Both the position numbers and the translations under genes were made by a program. From Vandiemenella viatica (taxonomy: Eukaryota > Arthropoda > Insecta > Orthoptera > Morabidae): a DNA stretch of 64,000 nucleotides. The stretch is taken from assembly GCA_031002005.1 (NCBI GenBank), contig CM061921.1, positions 170,446,935 through 170,510,934 of the forward strand, in the 5' to 3' direction. Under the pieces are notes generated by a model. That model was not told the DNA's origin and ran no database searches. It worked only from the letters and a program-made list of their open reading frames with translations. Shown here piece after piece: positions 45,420 to 57,743 of this stretch; within the stretch, counting starts at the first letter, position 1, and every line of letters starts with the position of its first letter.

Positions 45420-47100
45420 GCATTTATTGTAACGACTCTTCAATCTTTTTTTTAATTCACCAATAATTAAAGTCCAGCGTATTCTTGTGGTTTCATGGTC
45501 TTAGGGCCCCTATAGTCGGTGATCAGGCCCCCCATCAGCCGGCGGGGCCCGGGTACTTTTGACCCGCTTACCCCCCCTAACGCCGGCCCTGTCCACAACT
45601 ATATCAATGCTCTTTATAATGGAACTCCCTCGATATATTTCAAATGTATTTGAGCATTTCCTTGTATGCTCTAATTCCTTGCTTAGTGACAGTAAAATTA
45701 CCCTTTTTACAAAATTTACAGTAGATTATTTTGACACCATCTATTCGACGGTATTTACCCCATTAATCTTTAAACTAATACACTGCCAGTTGCAAGTTTA
45801 CTATTTCTCCATATTAACCCCCCAAGACAGAAGACTTCTCTCATTTCCACCACCTTAATTTTACTCTTATCTCTTGCTTTAGTTATCCAAGATTCATTTC
45901 CATACAGCAGAGTCAGGGCAGCCATCGTCTTATTGAGTTTAATTTTTGTGTCTTTTTTCTTGTTTTGTTCTGAAGCCTATTTATTGTCCCGCATACTGAT
46001 TCAAATTTGATGATCTTTTTCTCTATATCTTTATCTATGTCATAAGTGATTTTGCAGCCTAGGTAGTTAAAATTCATTACCTGTTCTATCACTGTGTCTT
46101 CAATTACTATTTTTGAGCGAATGGGATGTTTACCATACTGGTCCATCACTTTTGTTTTCCTTTTTGGGTATCTGGACATTGTATTCCTTACCTTCTAATT
46201 GATGTAGTTTATTATAATGCTCTTTGTAGTGCCTATTCACTTTCTTGTAGTACTGTTACATCATCTGCATCAAGGAGAATATTTAGGTATTTATTCTTGC
46301 TGGATTGGCAACCTCTTTTCAGTTTCTAATCAGGTTATCAATGTAAAATTTGAACATAGTTGGAGATAAGCTGCATCCTTGTTTGAGGCCTTTATCTCCT
46401 CAGTTTTCTTGGTGCCAGTATTTATTATTATTTTTTTACCTTTATATAATAATAATTCCAGTTAAATGTCCAGGTCATGCCTTTGGTCATTACATCTCAC
46501 ATTTTGCTTCTATCCACACTATCAAAGGCTTTTACAAAATTGGTGAAAGCTATATACGTTTCCATATTGATGTAATGTGTTTTTTCTAAAAGTCTCTTAA
46601 TTCTAAAGATGTCATTGCATGACCGTTCCTTCTGGAACCCTACTTTTTTTTTTTCTTCTTCTATTTTCATTTCTGTTAGGATCTTCAGTCTGGCATTTAT
46701 TCTTTTTGTGAATATCTTATAAATAGCATTCATTAGACTAATGCCTCTATAATTTTTACATTCATTTCTCTGTCCCTTTTTAAAAACAGATATAACCTCT
46801 CTCATCTTCCAGCTGCTTGGTATTTTGTAGCTACTCTAGCACTCATTAAGTAGATGCAATATTCTAAATTCTCACAGTAGTCCTGTACATTTTATTAATT
46901 CCATGTTGATGCCATCAGGGCTACAAGCTTTGCTATTTTTCATACTTCTCAACACCAACTGTAATTCTTGTAAGGAGATGGTATCCACAGTGCAGTTTGA
47001 TTGAAGTTGCTGCTCTTGGGAATCTGGGATTCCTCTGTGCCACAAGTTCAACTGTGTATGTGCTACATCTCTCTCCATTTTATTTAAATGTCTTAACACT
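45420..47100 (-). pseudogene. LINE reverse transcriptase remnant, antisense
   Basis: Minus-strand pieces: 'VLRSMKNSKACSPDGINMEL' (46910-46965), 'SSWKMREVISVFKKGQRNEC' with 'KNYRGISLMNAIYKIFTKRI' (46690-46815), 'GFQKERSCNDIFRIKRLLEK', 'FVKAFDSVDRSKM', a degraded 'DADDVTVLQES' catalytic box (about 46250-46280) and 'MNFNYLGCKITYD' (46045-46080). The order fits an RTE- or R1-like RT. The endonuclease is absent, and stops occur between blocks. Confidence 0.75.
45515..45592 (-). mobile_element. GC-rich DNA-transposon terminus fragment
   Basis: On the minus strand 'cagggccggcgttagggggg' starts at about 45590 and is followed by 'cgggcccc'-rich sequence to about 45515, in sharp contrast to the AT-rich surroundings. 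CAGGGCCGG-type ends are common among hAT-like elements. No partner end or duplication was found. It lies within the decayed LINE. Confidence 0.35.
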
Positions 47101-50100
47101 TTATATACAAAGACTATCTTCCATGTATATCATTTTCTGTGCTAGCTATAAATCTGTCCTATGAATCACAACATGCAGATCTTATTATGTAAGCATAGGC
47201 CGTTATTGTAGTGGTGGTTTAGTTTGTGGGCATTTTATGATGTTAATAAATTTAGCAGCTACTGAGTGGACAGATTATTTCCTTTATAGAATTACATTAA
47301 ATAAGTCAGTCTGATACCAGGCGAATTTAAGTTAAGCAGAGTTGCCAAATTGCGTTATTTAGTAGTCAATGATGGCAAACATTATGCTTAACAAATAGAT
47401 TAAATTATGTACCTCTTACCTTAAAGATGTATTACTCACACAATATACATTTACACCTACAACATTCGGATATCTTACTCTAACAACTGATAAATTAATT
47501 GGGAACACCAGCAGAGTGGATTGAATGAGAGTGTTTTACATTAGATGCCAAACATACACGCGTCCATATATCTGACTTAGTTATGATGGGAGGAATAACA
47601 CGTGCAGTAGGCTCACGTGTTTACCACATGACATTAAGCACTAATTGAACTATGTCTTTTTTGGATGTGAGATACTGATTTAATTGTAGCATGACTTGAG
47701 TACAATGATAAACTACTAGACTGTGAACTTAACCGATTAAGAGGCTTGAAGTTCTAAATTCATACGTTTAATTTATGAAGGCATAATAATCCTGGAACTA
47801 AAGACATATGGAATAGAATGAAACTACTGATATGATGAGAAGACTAGGAACAGAATCAGTCTGACTGCCTTGCGGCAACAGACCATCGCAACTCTTACCT
47901 TGCTACATCGTGTAACGCCTGTCAGTCAAATGAGCTGGAGAGAGCATCAAGATGGTGTCACCTGTAAATAGTGTCAAGTTACTGATGCTTGCTAGGGCAT
48001 CGCTCAGCTACATGTGTGTGGAATCTGCGACTCAGCATTTGACGCCGCTTCGCTCGTGCGCTTAACTGGAGTGACTGTCTCGAATGTTCACGAATAAATC
48101 TTACAACATTTCTCCTCAAACCATAATAATACTTGGACCTTTGTGTTATTCCCTCTCTAGATGAAGATGCATCCCGCATCTTGATATTTTAGGACACAAT
48201 ACGAGTGAAGAAGACTTCTAATTAAAAATCACTCAAGATTTTTCCTTGTTTTTAGGAAACTATTAACTTGAAAAATAAGCACTACTGACCGTGTAATTTC
48301 CTCTAAGAGAATTCTAACTTGTGGACTTGTGATCATATCTCAATAATTACAATTATCAAATCAAATATTAAGAAAAAATCAAAATTACAATTGTCGATAT
48401 TCTGGCAGGCTTCAAATTTTCATGAGCAATAACTCTTTTAAATATTGTATAATCAAAAGTTATAAGCTTGAAGAATTAATTTCTATCCCCAATTGTGAAG
48501 TGTAAAATTGCTAAAAGGGATAAATGTGTAAAAATGCAAACCAGGAAACCAGTACAATAAGCCGTGATGAACAAGATTAAAATGTAAATTAATCAAACAA
48601 AAGAAAAATGGAAAAATAGTTAAGCCAAATTTACATACTTGATCAATAACATGGCTACAAATAAAATTATCAAAAGTCCATCAGTTAATAAAAGCAAATC
48701 ATTTAATGTTATTAGGAAAAAACTCGTGAATTTATTCTGATCTCAAAACTATCAGACTAATCTACTTCATCATCACAAAACTTACTGAGGTCTAAACCAG
48801 GGAACAATGTGAAATAGATTCTATAACTCTAACACTAGTGTAAGGAAACAATACTATAAAGTGTGATTCCACTCGAAATAAACGCTCTACATAAGGCTCA
48901 ATGTTTACATTTTTATTTGCTTCCAATCAACAGATAATCACTGAAAAATACTCTTAAATAGCCCACAACACTAACTTCATATTGTTAGAAACCCTTCTAC
49001 TTAAGCAGTTTACCATACAAAATACCTCATCGATGTTGAAGTCTTTAGAGGCAGGAAAGGACTGGGGGTAATTTTTATTTTTATATCCTGGTACATAATA
49101 GCCCAGCACCTAGTTTCTACACTGGGCCCATGTTTCCAGTATATTACAAGAGGTACATAAGATTAAATTATAGTTTGAAAATAATAGCTAAATATTGTTC
49201 AGGATGTAAAACTGGTTTGTATCACATAAACTTATCAAATTTCATAAAAATTAGTTACATAATTAAATTAACAATGTGTAAGAATGTATTTGATATGTGT
49301 TGGTGTTTTTTAATCAATATATACATATTGTAATAATCTCTCTTGGTGGTGGCTCTACTTTAAAACTTAGATGCACTGTATGGCGTCGGCAATTAAAACT
49401 ACTTGATCTTTTCTCTATCAACATATTAATATTGAGCCTCGTACATGACATGTCTCAGGGGTTACAAGAACATAAAAAGGTGGGCTGACAAAAGATATTA
49501 ATTTATTCAACAAATTAAATGCCATCAAATTTGACACGTGAATAGTTTTTGCAGATGGCTAGCTCAATTGGTTCTTTCAAACAAGTCTCTAGCTAATCAG
49601 GGTAGCTACTCGGGGATATTTTCCGGGCCATGAAACGTTGCAACCTATCGCACCGTTAGAATCACTTTACCGTGTCTGCGCACTGCTGTCAACACTGCCA
49701 GTGATGGGATGCGCACCTCAGACACTCGGAGGATGGCGGTAGACGGGCAAGCCCGTCCACTCACATCCACACACAGTCCACCAGTGGTTCTTCTCCCCTC
49801 CAGCCTCGGGGCAGCATTCCATGGAACAACATAAAAGAATATGCGAGTATCGTGTCACTATTGTTCGTAGGCTGGCCGTGTCCCTGTTGTTATCGACGAC
49901 GGCGCTGCGGGAGGCTTGACGAAAGGGCTCGCAGCTTCGCCCTCAATCCATGCACACTGCGTCACCTTGGGAATGCGACTCATTATAATATATACTTTAA
50001 CTTAGTAATTTGAGTAACATATGTTCACACACAGATACTGCTATATATAATTAAACAAAGAAACTTTGACATACACAAATCACTTACTGCACTGTTGCTT

Positions 50101-50285
50101 CACTGTTTCCCACTTTGTACATTTATGACACTTTTACACATTTACTCCCAGCACAGCCACTTCGGAGTAACTTACCTCCCTCAGGAGATGACTTCTGGAA
50201 GTAGAGGTGTCCCCCTTCGACCCATCAGGACTTTCTGTCTTCGGGAATGAACACTGCTCAGTCGCTGGTTGCTGTTAGTTGAAAC
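47101..50285 (+). other. Intron block without recognised genes
   Basis: AT-rich to about 49550, then a GC-richer stretch (49640-49960) without recognised repeats. The antisense frame 47979-48179 (66 codons, Arg/Ser-rich) has no known motif. A SINE scrap lies at 49027-49069. Confidence 0.5.
49027..49069 (-). repeat. SINE 3'-end scrap, copy 3
   Basis: 'catcgatgttgaagtcttta' followed by 'gaggcaggaaaggactgggg' matches the tail-side end of the SINE family (compare 59278-59312). The tRNA-like head is missing. Confidence 0.6.
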
Positions 50286-50289
50286 TGTT

Positions 50290-52790
50290 TCCATCAGTTT
50301 AGACTGTTTCTAAGTGCCAAGAACCTTTCTTTCGCTGCTTGTGAATCCAGATTGCAAACTGCATCAAGAAAGTACCATAATTCCTGGTCACGCAATATGT
50401 CAAAAATGCGCCTGCCCTGTAATATTTGCTGGTATGGTGCTCTTTGTTCTGCTGTTGAAACACATTCCCATACAACATGTTCCGGAGTTCCCTCGTTTCC
50501 GTAGTCACAGCTACCACTGTCCACTATTCCTCTTCTTTGCAGTTCACTGTTGTAAGGGCCATGACCCATTATTTAATGTACCAGCCCAGGCCATGGGAGA
50601 AGATGCAACATCTTGAGCCTTTTACAGACACTTGGAAACATATCATACGTCCTGCTTCCTGTTGTGCTAACATTCCACTTTTGCTGCCATTCTTCCAATA
50701 ACAATTTGTTTACTTCTGCAGCTGTTGTTGCTGGTGCTCCCATGATTTTCTCTACCTGTTCCAGATTCCCTTTCCTGAGCCAGTATAATGCTCCCTGCTT
50801 GCAAACTTCCAAGTCCAGTGGCCACACCCAGAGTGCCACTAAGGGCATCAGTTGCTGTTGTTTTGTAAGCACCACTCAGCCTAATTAGAATACTTCGCTG
50901 TGTCCTCCTCAAAAGTTTACTGGGTTTTACTTTTCTGAGGTGTATCGCCCAGACGCTGGCTGCATACCCTACAATTGATGTTAATATTGTGTTGTGGTAT
51001 ATGCGAATAACAAGTGGTGAAAGTTGGAAACGCCTTTGCCCCATACTGATTAGTTTATTCATGACTGAGGTGGCTCTCCCACATGCTTCCTCCATATGGG
51101 CTATAAAATTTAGACTTTCATCTAATTTCACACCAAGTTATCGACTGAAGCGACTTCTACTTATTGTAACTCCGTCTATTTTAATTTTTGGATTGCTCTA
51201 TAACCTGCCTTTCAGTAACATATAACAGGTTTTTTGAGGTGCTAATCTTAGTATGACTTGTCTGCACCATCGACTGAGTTCACACAGAACCTTTGCGATT
51301 TTGGCCTCAATTTTGGCTCTGGTTTTACCCTGTATAATTAAGAATAGATCATCAGCAAAGGCAACAAGTCCCAGGAGTTCCGGAATTCTTTGCAGCCTCA
51401 CCATTCCCGGTTCAAGCCCAATGTTCCAAAATATCGGACCTAAAATGGATCCCTGTGGGCAACCCTTTGTTAGCTTTTTATCAATGAATACTCCAGGAAA
51501 CCTAAGTTTGACATATCTGTTCTTACAGTAATCTTTAAAGGTGTTATACAGGTTCTTTGGACAGTTAAGTTCCTTAAGCCGTGCAAAAAGTGCAGGCCAC
51601 CATGGATTATCAAATGCCCCAGATATATCAACAAGAATTCCTATCACGTAATTCTGATTTGAGTTCTGTATCAGATTCATTGTCCGGTTGATTGCATCCT
51701 CTGTAGAGCTACCCGCTCTGAATCCGTATTGGTTTGGATTCATCCCTTTCTTCTCCTAATGTTCTTGTAACCTCTTGCACAGCACCTTTTCTTGTATTTT
51801 GTCCAGCACGTTTAGTAAGCAGATGGGTTGATATGATTTAGGCAAGTTTGGATCTTTGTCATCTCCCTTCTTGATGATTAATATCTCACTCTGCTTCCAG
51901 ATATTCGGTACTCTTCCTTGATGCAGGCATGCATTATAGAGCTTACAAAAAGTGAGGGCAACTGGCACTACCAGTTCTTGTACTACTTCAGCTGGAATAC
52001 CATCCGGACCCAGAGCTTTGTTCCTGAACAAGGCATTTATTGCCTGTACTACCTCCAAGATGCTAATATCTGGAGTGTTGGTGGTACTTTGCCTATGTTG
52101 GTCTAGTTCCAGACGGAGCGCTCTGTGCTCCATCTCATCACCTTCCACTTTATCATCTGGAAGGAGTTCTTGGAGTAACACTTTTGTAGTAGTTTTCCAA
52201 CTTGTAGTCATGGTTCCATCTTGTTTCTGTACAGTAGTCAATGTAGTTGGGGGTTTTACCTTTCCTGTTGCAATTTTGTATGGGATACCCCAGGGGTCTG
52301 TACGCAAGTTTGTTTTCACAAATGTTTCCCAACTTTTTTGTTTAGTTAGTATTAATAGTTCTCGTAATTCACTTTTAATTTGTCTATATCTTTCCAGCAG
52401 CTGTCCTCTAATATTGGAAATGAGGCAACGGTGGTAATCTTTTCTTGCTTTATGCATCCTTTGTCGTAGTCTTTGCAGTCTATCAGTCCAAGGTCTGTCC
52501 ACTGTGCCAATGGTTCTCTTTAGAGCAATAAATCTTCTCATTGATATTTGGAGTGCCCAAGTAAGGTCTCTTGCTACTCGATCTACATCATTATCATCTA
52601 ATAGGATTTCCTGTTGTGCCAAACTTTCCCTCAACCTGTTCCAGTCTGCCCATCAGATGTAGTGCACCTTGGAAATCTGCGCCTCCGATGTGTCAAAATC
52701 GTTCCTCCTTCTGACCAACTCAAAAGTAATAACATTATGATCACTGGTAGTTAAAAATTCTAAAATGTTCCAATTCCTCAATAAGTTCCC
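50290..52790 (-). pseudogene. R1-like LINE pol, antisense, nearly continuous RT
   Basis: From 52790 down: end of the endonuclease ('LTTSDHNVITFELV'), a linker with 'ISMRRFIALKRTIGTVDRPW' and 'RMHKARKDYHR', then RT with 'NKALGPDGIPAEVVQELV', 'SEILIIKKGDDKDPNLPKSY' and 'QPICLLNVLDKIQEKVLCKR', 'NQYGFRAGSSTEDAINRTMN', 'ILVDISGAFDNPWWPALF', 'KGCPQGSILGPIFWNI', the catalytic 'LVAFADDLFLIIQGK' (about 51327-51370), 'LGVKLDESLNFIAH' and a C-terminal Cys/His region 'CDYGNEGTPEHVVWEC'. Only a few stops/frameshifts (about 51757, 51195, 50667) break the frames, and FADD is intact. Motif style and linker suggest the R1 clade, though it is not inserted in rDNA. A SINE cuts its endonuclease at 52812. Confidence 0.88.
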
Positions 52791-52811
52791 ACATTGCAGA
52801 TTGGTCAAGCA

Positions 52812-52980
52812 ACAGGAAGGAATTCTGCCACTTACTTTTAAGGAAACCATCCCAGCATTCACCTTTAGTTATTTGGAGAAACCATGGAAAACCCAACCCA
52901 GGATGGCCAGATGGGGTTTCAAACCTGTGTCGTCCTGAATGCGAGACGAAAGCGTTATCACTCACACAACATGCTCAGCC
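52812..52980 (-). mobile_element. tRNA-derived SINE, copy 4
   Basis: Antisense and more diverged: 'aaaccatcccagcattcacc', 'aaaccatggaaaacccaac', box-B complement 'ggtttcaaacc', end 'acatgctcag'. It sits at the 5'-truncated side of the R1-like LINE. Confidence 0.75.
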
Positions 52981-54465
52981 TGTTTATGTGCATTTCACTA
53001 TATCCTTGATATTTGCCTGCAAGTATCAACTGAAATAATGAATGGTATGTTGGTATGAGGAGTCAGCTAAGCCTTGGGACTTGGTGGAGGAGTCAGGTTT
53101 AGGCTAAAAAGTTTGGAGATTCCTGGTCTATAATATTACTAATTATTCAAATTTTTTTATTTTTTCTCCCCGATGTCAGTATTTCTCTTTACTGTATCCA
53201 AACTTTCTGCCTTGGTAAACTCAGATCTCGCATCCTATTCCTCTAAACCTGCATTTCACTTACTTATTCGGTTTTCAACACTCCCTAGTACTCACCCATT
53301 TAGTCCTACAGCAATATACACTAAAGGCACACCAACACTCATCCCACTTCATTTCCATACACAAAATCCTACTTTAATATTTTGGCTTTATTCATCATCT
53401 ACACAACATTGTTAATCACTGCAACCATGCACTAACCAAATAAGCATAAAAACATCTCTATAATCTTTCCTCCATCTGCAAGAGCTACATGGTTTTTGAC
53501 CTGTATCTCCCCAACCCACATAACAGATAACATCCCACCTCTTCACCACTTATTCTCTTAATCTCACGTCTTTCTGGCATTCTCAACTTTCCCAACCCAT
53601 CATCTCTGCCAACCACCCCAATCGCACCTACCAACTCCCCACCCTTGTGGAATACCAGGCACTTCAGATCCTCAATCTTAGGTAATATTCACCCTCCTCA
53701 CCCTGTTATACCCATTACTTGCAAAAGTACTTAATTTATATTTATAGCTTTTATTCCTAATTTTATTTATTTATCTTTTACATTTTTGAATAAACCACCA
53801 TTCACGTAGATGTGTCAACTACATCTGCTTGTGCTTGAGCCATCATCTGTTTCTGTTTTCATGAGTAAGAGCATCACCCAAAATATTGAGTTGTTTTGTG
53901 TTTGTGGAGTGTGTTTTGTTGCTATCTGTCCTCATCCCAACTTTGTAGGTAATGTATTTATATGTAATTATATTTATGATCTGGTAGGTGGTAGCAGACA
54001 ATATCTGCAGCCAGTTGTGATGATCATTTTATATACTGGACACCAAGTAATTCAGTGATCTAGTACCCAATATAATCCGAAAAGTATTTGGCCTCTTATA
54101 TGCTGCAACTGTTATAATAAATTTTGAACCACATCATGTATACTAATGCCCATTTTTATCCAAGACTATAATTATTTTCAAATAATGTAGTACATCTTAA
54201 CTATTTTTTTTTTTTATTATTCTTAAAAATAAAATTACATTTGTATTTAAACTACAATTAATTCCTTGAATAGTTTTGTAATAAATAGATATGCTTTGTA
54301 ATTATTTTTTTCAGAAATAAATTTGGAATTGAACATAGCAACTATTTTATATTATTACAACATTTTTTTTACATCAGTTTATTACAATTACATATACAGA
54401 ATTTGGTGTTATTAAAATTAACTGATCTGTCGCCTAAGAGTAATGATGGTAAAAACTTTTCTTAG
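52981..54465 (+). other. Intron before MOCS1 exon c
   Basis: No recognised gene. 53160-53700 is pyrimidine-rich with many CCC and CAC steps. 54100-54420 is AT-rich. It ends at the acceptor 'ttttcttag' (54465). Confidence 0.5.
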
Positions 54466-54611
54466 GCTTATCATGTACCTGGATTCACAGGGCGTGTTGG
54501 ATTTATTACATCTATGAGTGAACATTTTTGTGGTTCCTGCAATCGATTACGGATTACTGCAGATGGCAATTTAAAAGTGTGCTTGTTTGGAAACGCTGAA
54601 ACATCACTGAG
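54466..54611 (+). CDS. MOCS1 (MoaA-type GTP 3',8-cyclase), internal exon c
   Basis: Continues MOCS1A after a 43-kb intron: '[20 protein letters not shown]' then '[20 protein letters not shown]' and 'FGNAETSL'. The three Cys of CxxC-x13-C, which in MoaA/MOCS1A bind the second [4Fe-4S] cluster that holds GTP, are all present, as is the NRLRxTxDG signature. It starts in phase 0 after AG 54464-54465. It ends 2 bases into an Arg codon at 54611 with donor GTACAT, so the next exon supplies the third base. No ATG lies early in the exon, so simple ORF finding misses it. No damage is seen. Confidence 0.96.
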
Positions 54612-55017
54612 GTACATAATTTTTGCCCATTTCTTTTAGTAAAATATTTCCTGTGCACCTTTTTGTTTGATTTTAGTCCATTGTTCAACTTTAATGGAAG
54701 ATATGATCTATCGTTTTGTGGTTTTGTGCCTTAGTTATTTTTTTAAATCAGAAATTGGATTGTTTGTGTAAAGCTTCTTAGAGATGTACAAAATAGTTTC
54801 TTTAAAAGTATTTAAATACAAAATGCAAATACCTACTTGTTTCTCAAATTTCAAATATGAAATGATTCAAAATGTTAGTATCCAAATACGAAATGCAAAA
54901 TAGGTATTTTCAAAATATTTTTCTTAAAACAAAATACTTTTTCATTCATTTATTGTGTATGATGTTTATTTCACTTAATTCACAGATTTTAACACTCTTA
55001 TACCACTCCAGATTTTA
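54612..55017 (+). other. Intron after exon c
   Basis: AT-rich. A 26-bp tandem duplication ('cagattttaacactcttata' plus 6 bases) starts at 54983 and 55009, the second copy running into the next element. Confidence 0.55.
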
Positions 55018-55731
55018 ACACTCTTATACCAAAAAGAATCATCTGATTTGGCATGTCTATATTTCTGAAACTAATAAACATATAGAATGATTTTTTTTTT
55101 TTTGATGAAAGGGAAACTCAAAAAGCTTTTTCATACCTTTTCATAGATATTCAATATGCCCCCCATGAAATGCATGGCATAGGTCAGTGTGGTATTCAAA
55201 TTCTTGCCACACTGCAGTGAGCATGTCTTGAGTGACAGGTTCCATAGCTGCTGTTATGCGATGTCTCAGTTCATTCATTGTTGTTGGTAAAGGAGGCACA
55301 TAACCAGAGTCTTTTATAAACCCCCACAAGATTTCTGCGGTCTCCTTGTGAATGTATGGCGGATGCATTCAACGTCTGCGTCAAATACTCGGGGGCAGCC
55401 CGGCGATTTGCCTTTACACAGACAACCTGTTTCTCGGAATTGTTCATGCCATTGTCTATTGCTCTGTGCTTTAGGAAGATCCTCGCCATACCTAGTACGA
55501 AAATCACGCTGAACAGTTGTTACTGACCCGCACTTCGCAAATAGATTTCTGTTGTCCTGGCGCCATTTTTACTAGAACTGAAGTGGGCGCACACTGCTCC
55601 TACCTAGCAGGAACCATGTGAAACTCGAGAGTTTGCTCTTTTCAATGGTATGTTGTTGACGCACGTATCTCAAATAACATAATAGTTATGATTTTTTAAA
55701 ATCAGATGATTCTTTTTGACACACCCTGTAT
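55018..55731 (-). mobile_element. Internally deleted Tc1/mariner-like element
   Basis: The left end holds 'caaaaagaatcatctgattt' (55030-55049) and the right end its reverse complement 'aaatcagatgattctttttg' (55699-55718), followed by 'acacaccctgtata'. The 'tacagggtgtgtcaaaaaga' type of end is common in insect elements of this group. About 0.7 kb remains, against about 1.3 kb or more for a full-length relative. Confidence 0.75.
55133..55571 (-). pseudogene. Transposase remnant: N-terminal HTH joined to C-terminus
   Basis: From ATG 55570, frameshifted, the HTH part reads 'SVTTVQRDFRTRYGEDLPKA', 'ETGCLCKGKSPG', 'FTRRPQKS'. It then passes straight into the C-terminal 'WGFIKDSGYVPPLPTTMNEL' and 'MLTAVWQEFEYHTDLCHAFH' ending 'GGHIEYL' (55141). 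The catalytic DDE/D region that normally separates these (around 200 residues in relatives) is missing, so the copy could only be mobilised in trans. Confidence 0.8.
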
Positions 55732-56479
55732 AATCAAACAAGTCATCCTTTATAGTCTATGAGACTGCTTTATCATCCCATCAAGTGAAAAGAGACGTTC
55801 TGTTGGAGCAAAACTTCCAAAACATCTATTATATTTTAGGGACATTTTTTTTTTTTTTTTTTTTACAGTTACATTATTTATTTAAGGAATTTATACTGGT
55901 ATTATTGTCCTTTAAATATTGCAGCATTCCTAGGTCTATAGTAATGTTTGCATTGTCATTGGCTATGAAAGAATCTCGCTGCGAACATATGCGAGTAATA
56001 AGATTCATTTTTTCTTATTTTTGATGGCCTTGTTATTTGTACTTTTAACATCTTGTTTTATATTTTGTACTTCAGCAACCAACACTTCTTTTATGTATTC
56101 TCTGTTTGCCTTTGGCACCCATTAGATTTTAAAATAAGGATTAGGAACAGATGCTAATATGTTGACCTTTGATTTTGGTTCTTGTAATTGATAGAATCTG
56201 CCATATCATTTTTACGACTTCCTGTAGTTACATCTATCAAAATGCCACAGCATATAGGATTATCCAGTTGTAAAATGCTTATCATTTATTGCATTATCAT
56301 TAATTCTGGCTGTAAATATGCATAGAAGGTGTCTTTGTCCTCCTCCAAACTTGTGTATCTATTATTAAAATGAATTTTAGATTCTTTAAACTCAGGCTTT
56401 TCTTATAAAAAGTTTCATTCATTAGTCCCAAAAGGTCTTGAACAGAGTTATAATAAGGATTCTATCAAGTTAGATATGG
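55732..56479 (+). other. Intron, nothing recognised
   Basis: AT-rich with a T20 run near 55846-55864. The open frames here have no recognised motif. Confidence 0.5.
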
Positions 56480-57470
56480 AGAGGAGAGTAAGGGTTTGGG
56501 AGAGACTATATTACCCTCTTCCAATCAAATGTCAACCACTCCTTCATGTAGTGCACCCCGTTTGTATGGACAAGGCTGTGGCAACTGAAAGATTCCCGAT
56601 ATAAGGAGTCACTCACTGCTTGCCAACAGCCTCCGAAAGGAGTACAGAAGAGCAGGTAGTAGTCCAGGGCTCTCTCTTGCCCTTGAGGTTGGAAACAGCC
56701 TCTAAAGGTGGGTGAATCAGAAATGATATACGGCATGGGGATGCAGAAGGCAACAGGAAACCACGGCATTAAAGACCCTAATCCTTTCAAATTACATATA
56801 GTATGATGGCTTCTTCCTAGGTGAAATATTCCAGAGGTAAAATAGTCCCCCAATTGGATCTCCACGTGGGGACTGCTCATGGAGGAGTCATCAGAATAGA
56901 CACGTTCTGTGAGTCAGAGCATGGAATGTTAGAAGTCTGAATAGGGAGGTAGATTAGAAAACTTAAAAAGAGATATGGAACGACTTAAGATAGATGTGGT
57001 CAGGACTAGTGAGATTAAATGGATGGACGCACAGGATTTCTGGTCTGCGGAACACAATATAATTAGCACACAACCTGTCATTGGAGTAACTGGTGTAGGA
57101 TTTGTAATGAATAATAGTGTAGGGAAATGGGTGAGTTTTTGTGAACAGTTTTGTGACGGTATTGTTTTGATGAGTTTAGAAACTAAACCCACCCCAACCA
57201 CATTGGTACAAGTGTACATGCCAACGTCACAGGAAGACACAGAAATAGGGAAAATTTATGCTGAAATTGAAGAATTAATCCATTATGTGAAGGGGGAGGA
57301 AAATCTAATAATCATGAGTGATTAGAATGTGGTAGTGGGAGAAGGAAATACTGCAGGAAGTTTTTGTTTATGAGAAAGAAATGAGCAAGGAAGCAGCTTG
57401 TTAGAATTTTGTGAAAGATATAAAATAGTCATGACGAATACACTATTTAAGAAACATGCTAGATATCCAA
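56480..57470 (+). pseudogene. RTE-like LINE: 5' leader and endonuclease (direct part)
   Basis: The leader contains 'gggatgcagaaggcaac' and 'ggaaaccacggcattaaaga' (56738-56775), a phrase common in arthropod RTE leaders. The endonuclease follows with 'RAWNVRSLNRE', 'MERLKIDVVRTSEIKW', 'GVTGVGFVMNNSVGKWV', 'PTTLVQVYMPTSQ' and 'NLIIMSD' (57300-57325; the expected GD.N reads SD.N with a stop), then 'EFCERYKIVMTNTLFKKHAR' ending at about 57463. This is the family often annotated as 'craniofacial development protein 2-like'. At 57464 the sequence switches to an inverted segment. Confidence 0.8.
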
Positions 57471-57491
57471 TAACTTCTCAAGATCATTATC
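57464..57491 (-). repeat. Inverted 27-bp copy of the RTE RT sequence
   Basis: 'ccaataacttctcaagatca' (57469-57488) is the reverse complement of 59492-59511, where it encodes part of the RT after the catalytic box (NDLEKLLDI). It marks the left breakpoint of the inversion. Confidence 0.85.
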
Positions 57492-57743
57492 ACCAAGCAT
57501 GGTGGGTGAACGGTTAACATTCTGGCCTCGCATTCAGGAGGACGGTGGTACAAATCCCCGTCCGGGCATCCACATTTGGGTTTTCCATGGTTTCCCCAAA
57601 TCACTCCAGGCGAATGCTGGGATGCTTCCTTCAAAAATGCCATGGCCGAATTCCTTCCCATTCCTCCTCGTCCCCATTCCCATCCCGCCTCTAATGACCT
57701 TGACGTCAACGAGGTGCAAAGCCCTAAGTATATATAAAAAAAA
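57492..57743 (+). mobile_element. tRNA-derived SINE, copy 5 (inside the inverted segment)
   Basis: Best-preserved sense copy: head 'accaagcatggtgggtgaac' with box-A-like sequence, box B 'ggtacaaatcc', body 'ttttccatggtttccccaaa', end 'gtatatataaaaaaaa'. It is bounded by a target duplication in the RTE frame: 'aagatcattat' on the left and 'aggatccttaac' on the right are both from gttaatgatctt read in reverse. Confidence 0.92.

Noticed and set aside
51952..52437. 161-codon plus-strand frame
   Set aside because: Opposite-strand shadow of the R1-like reverse transcriptase at 51756-52634.
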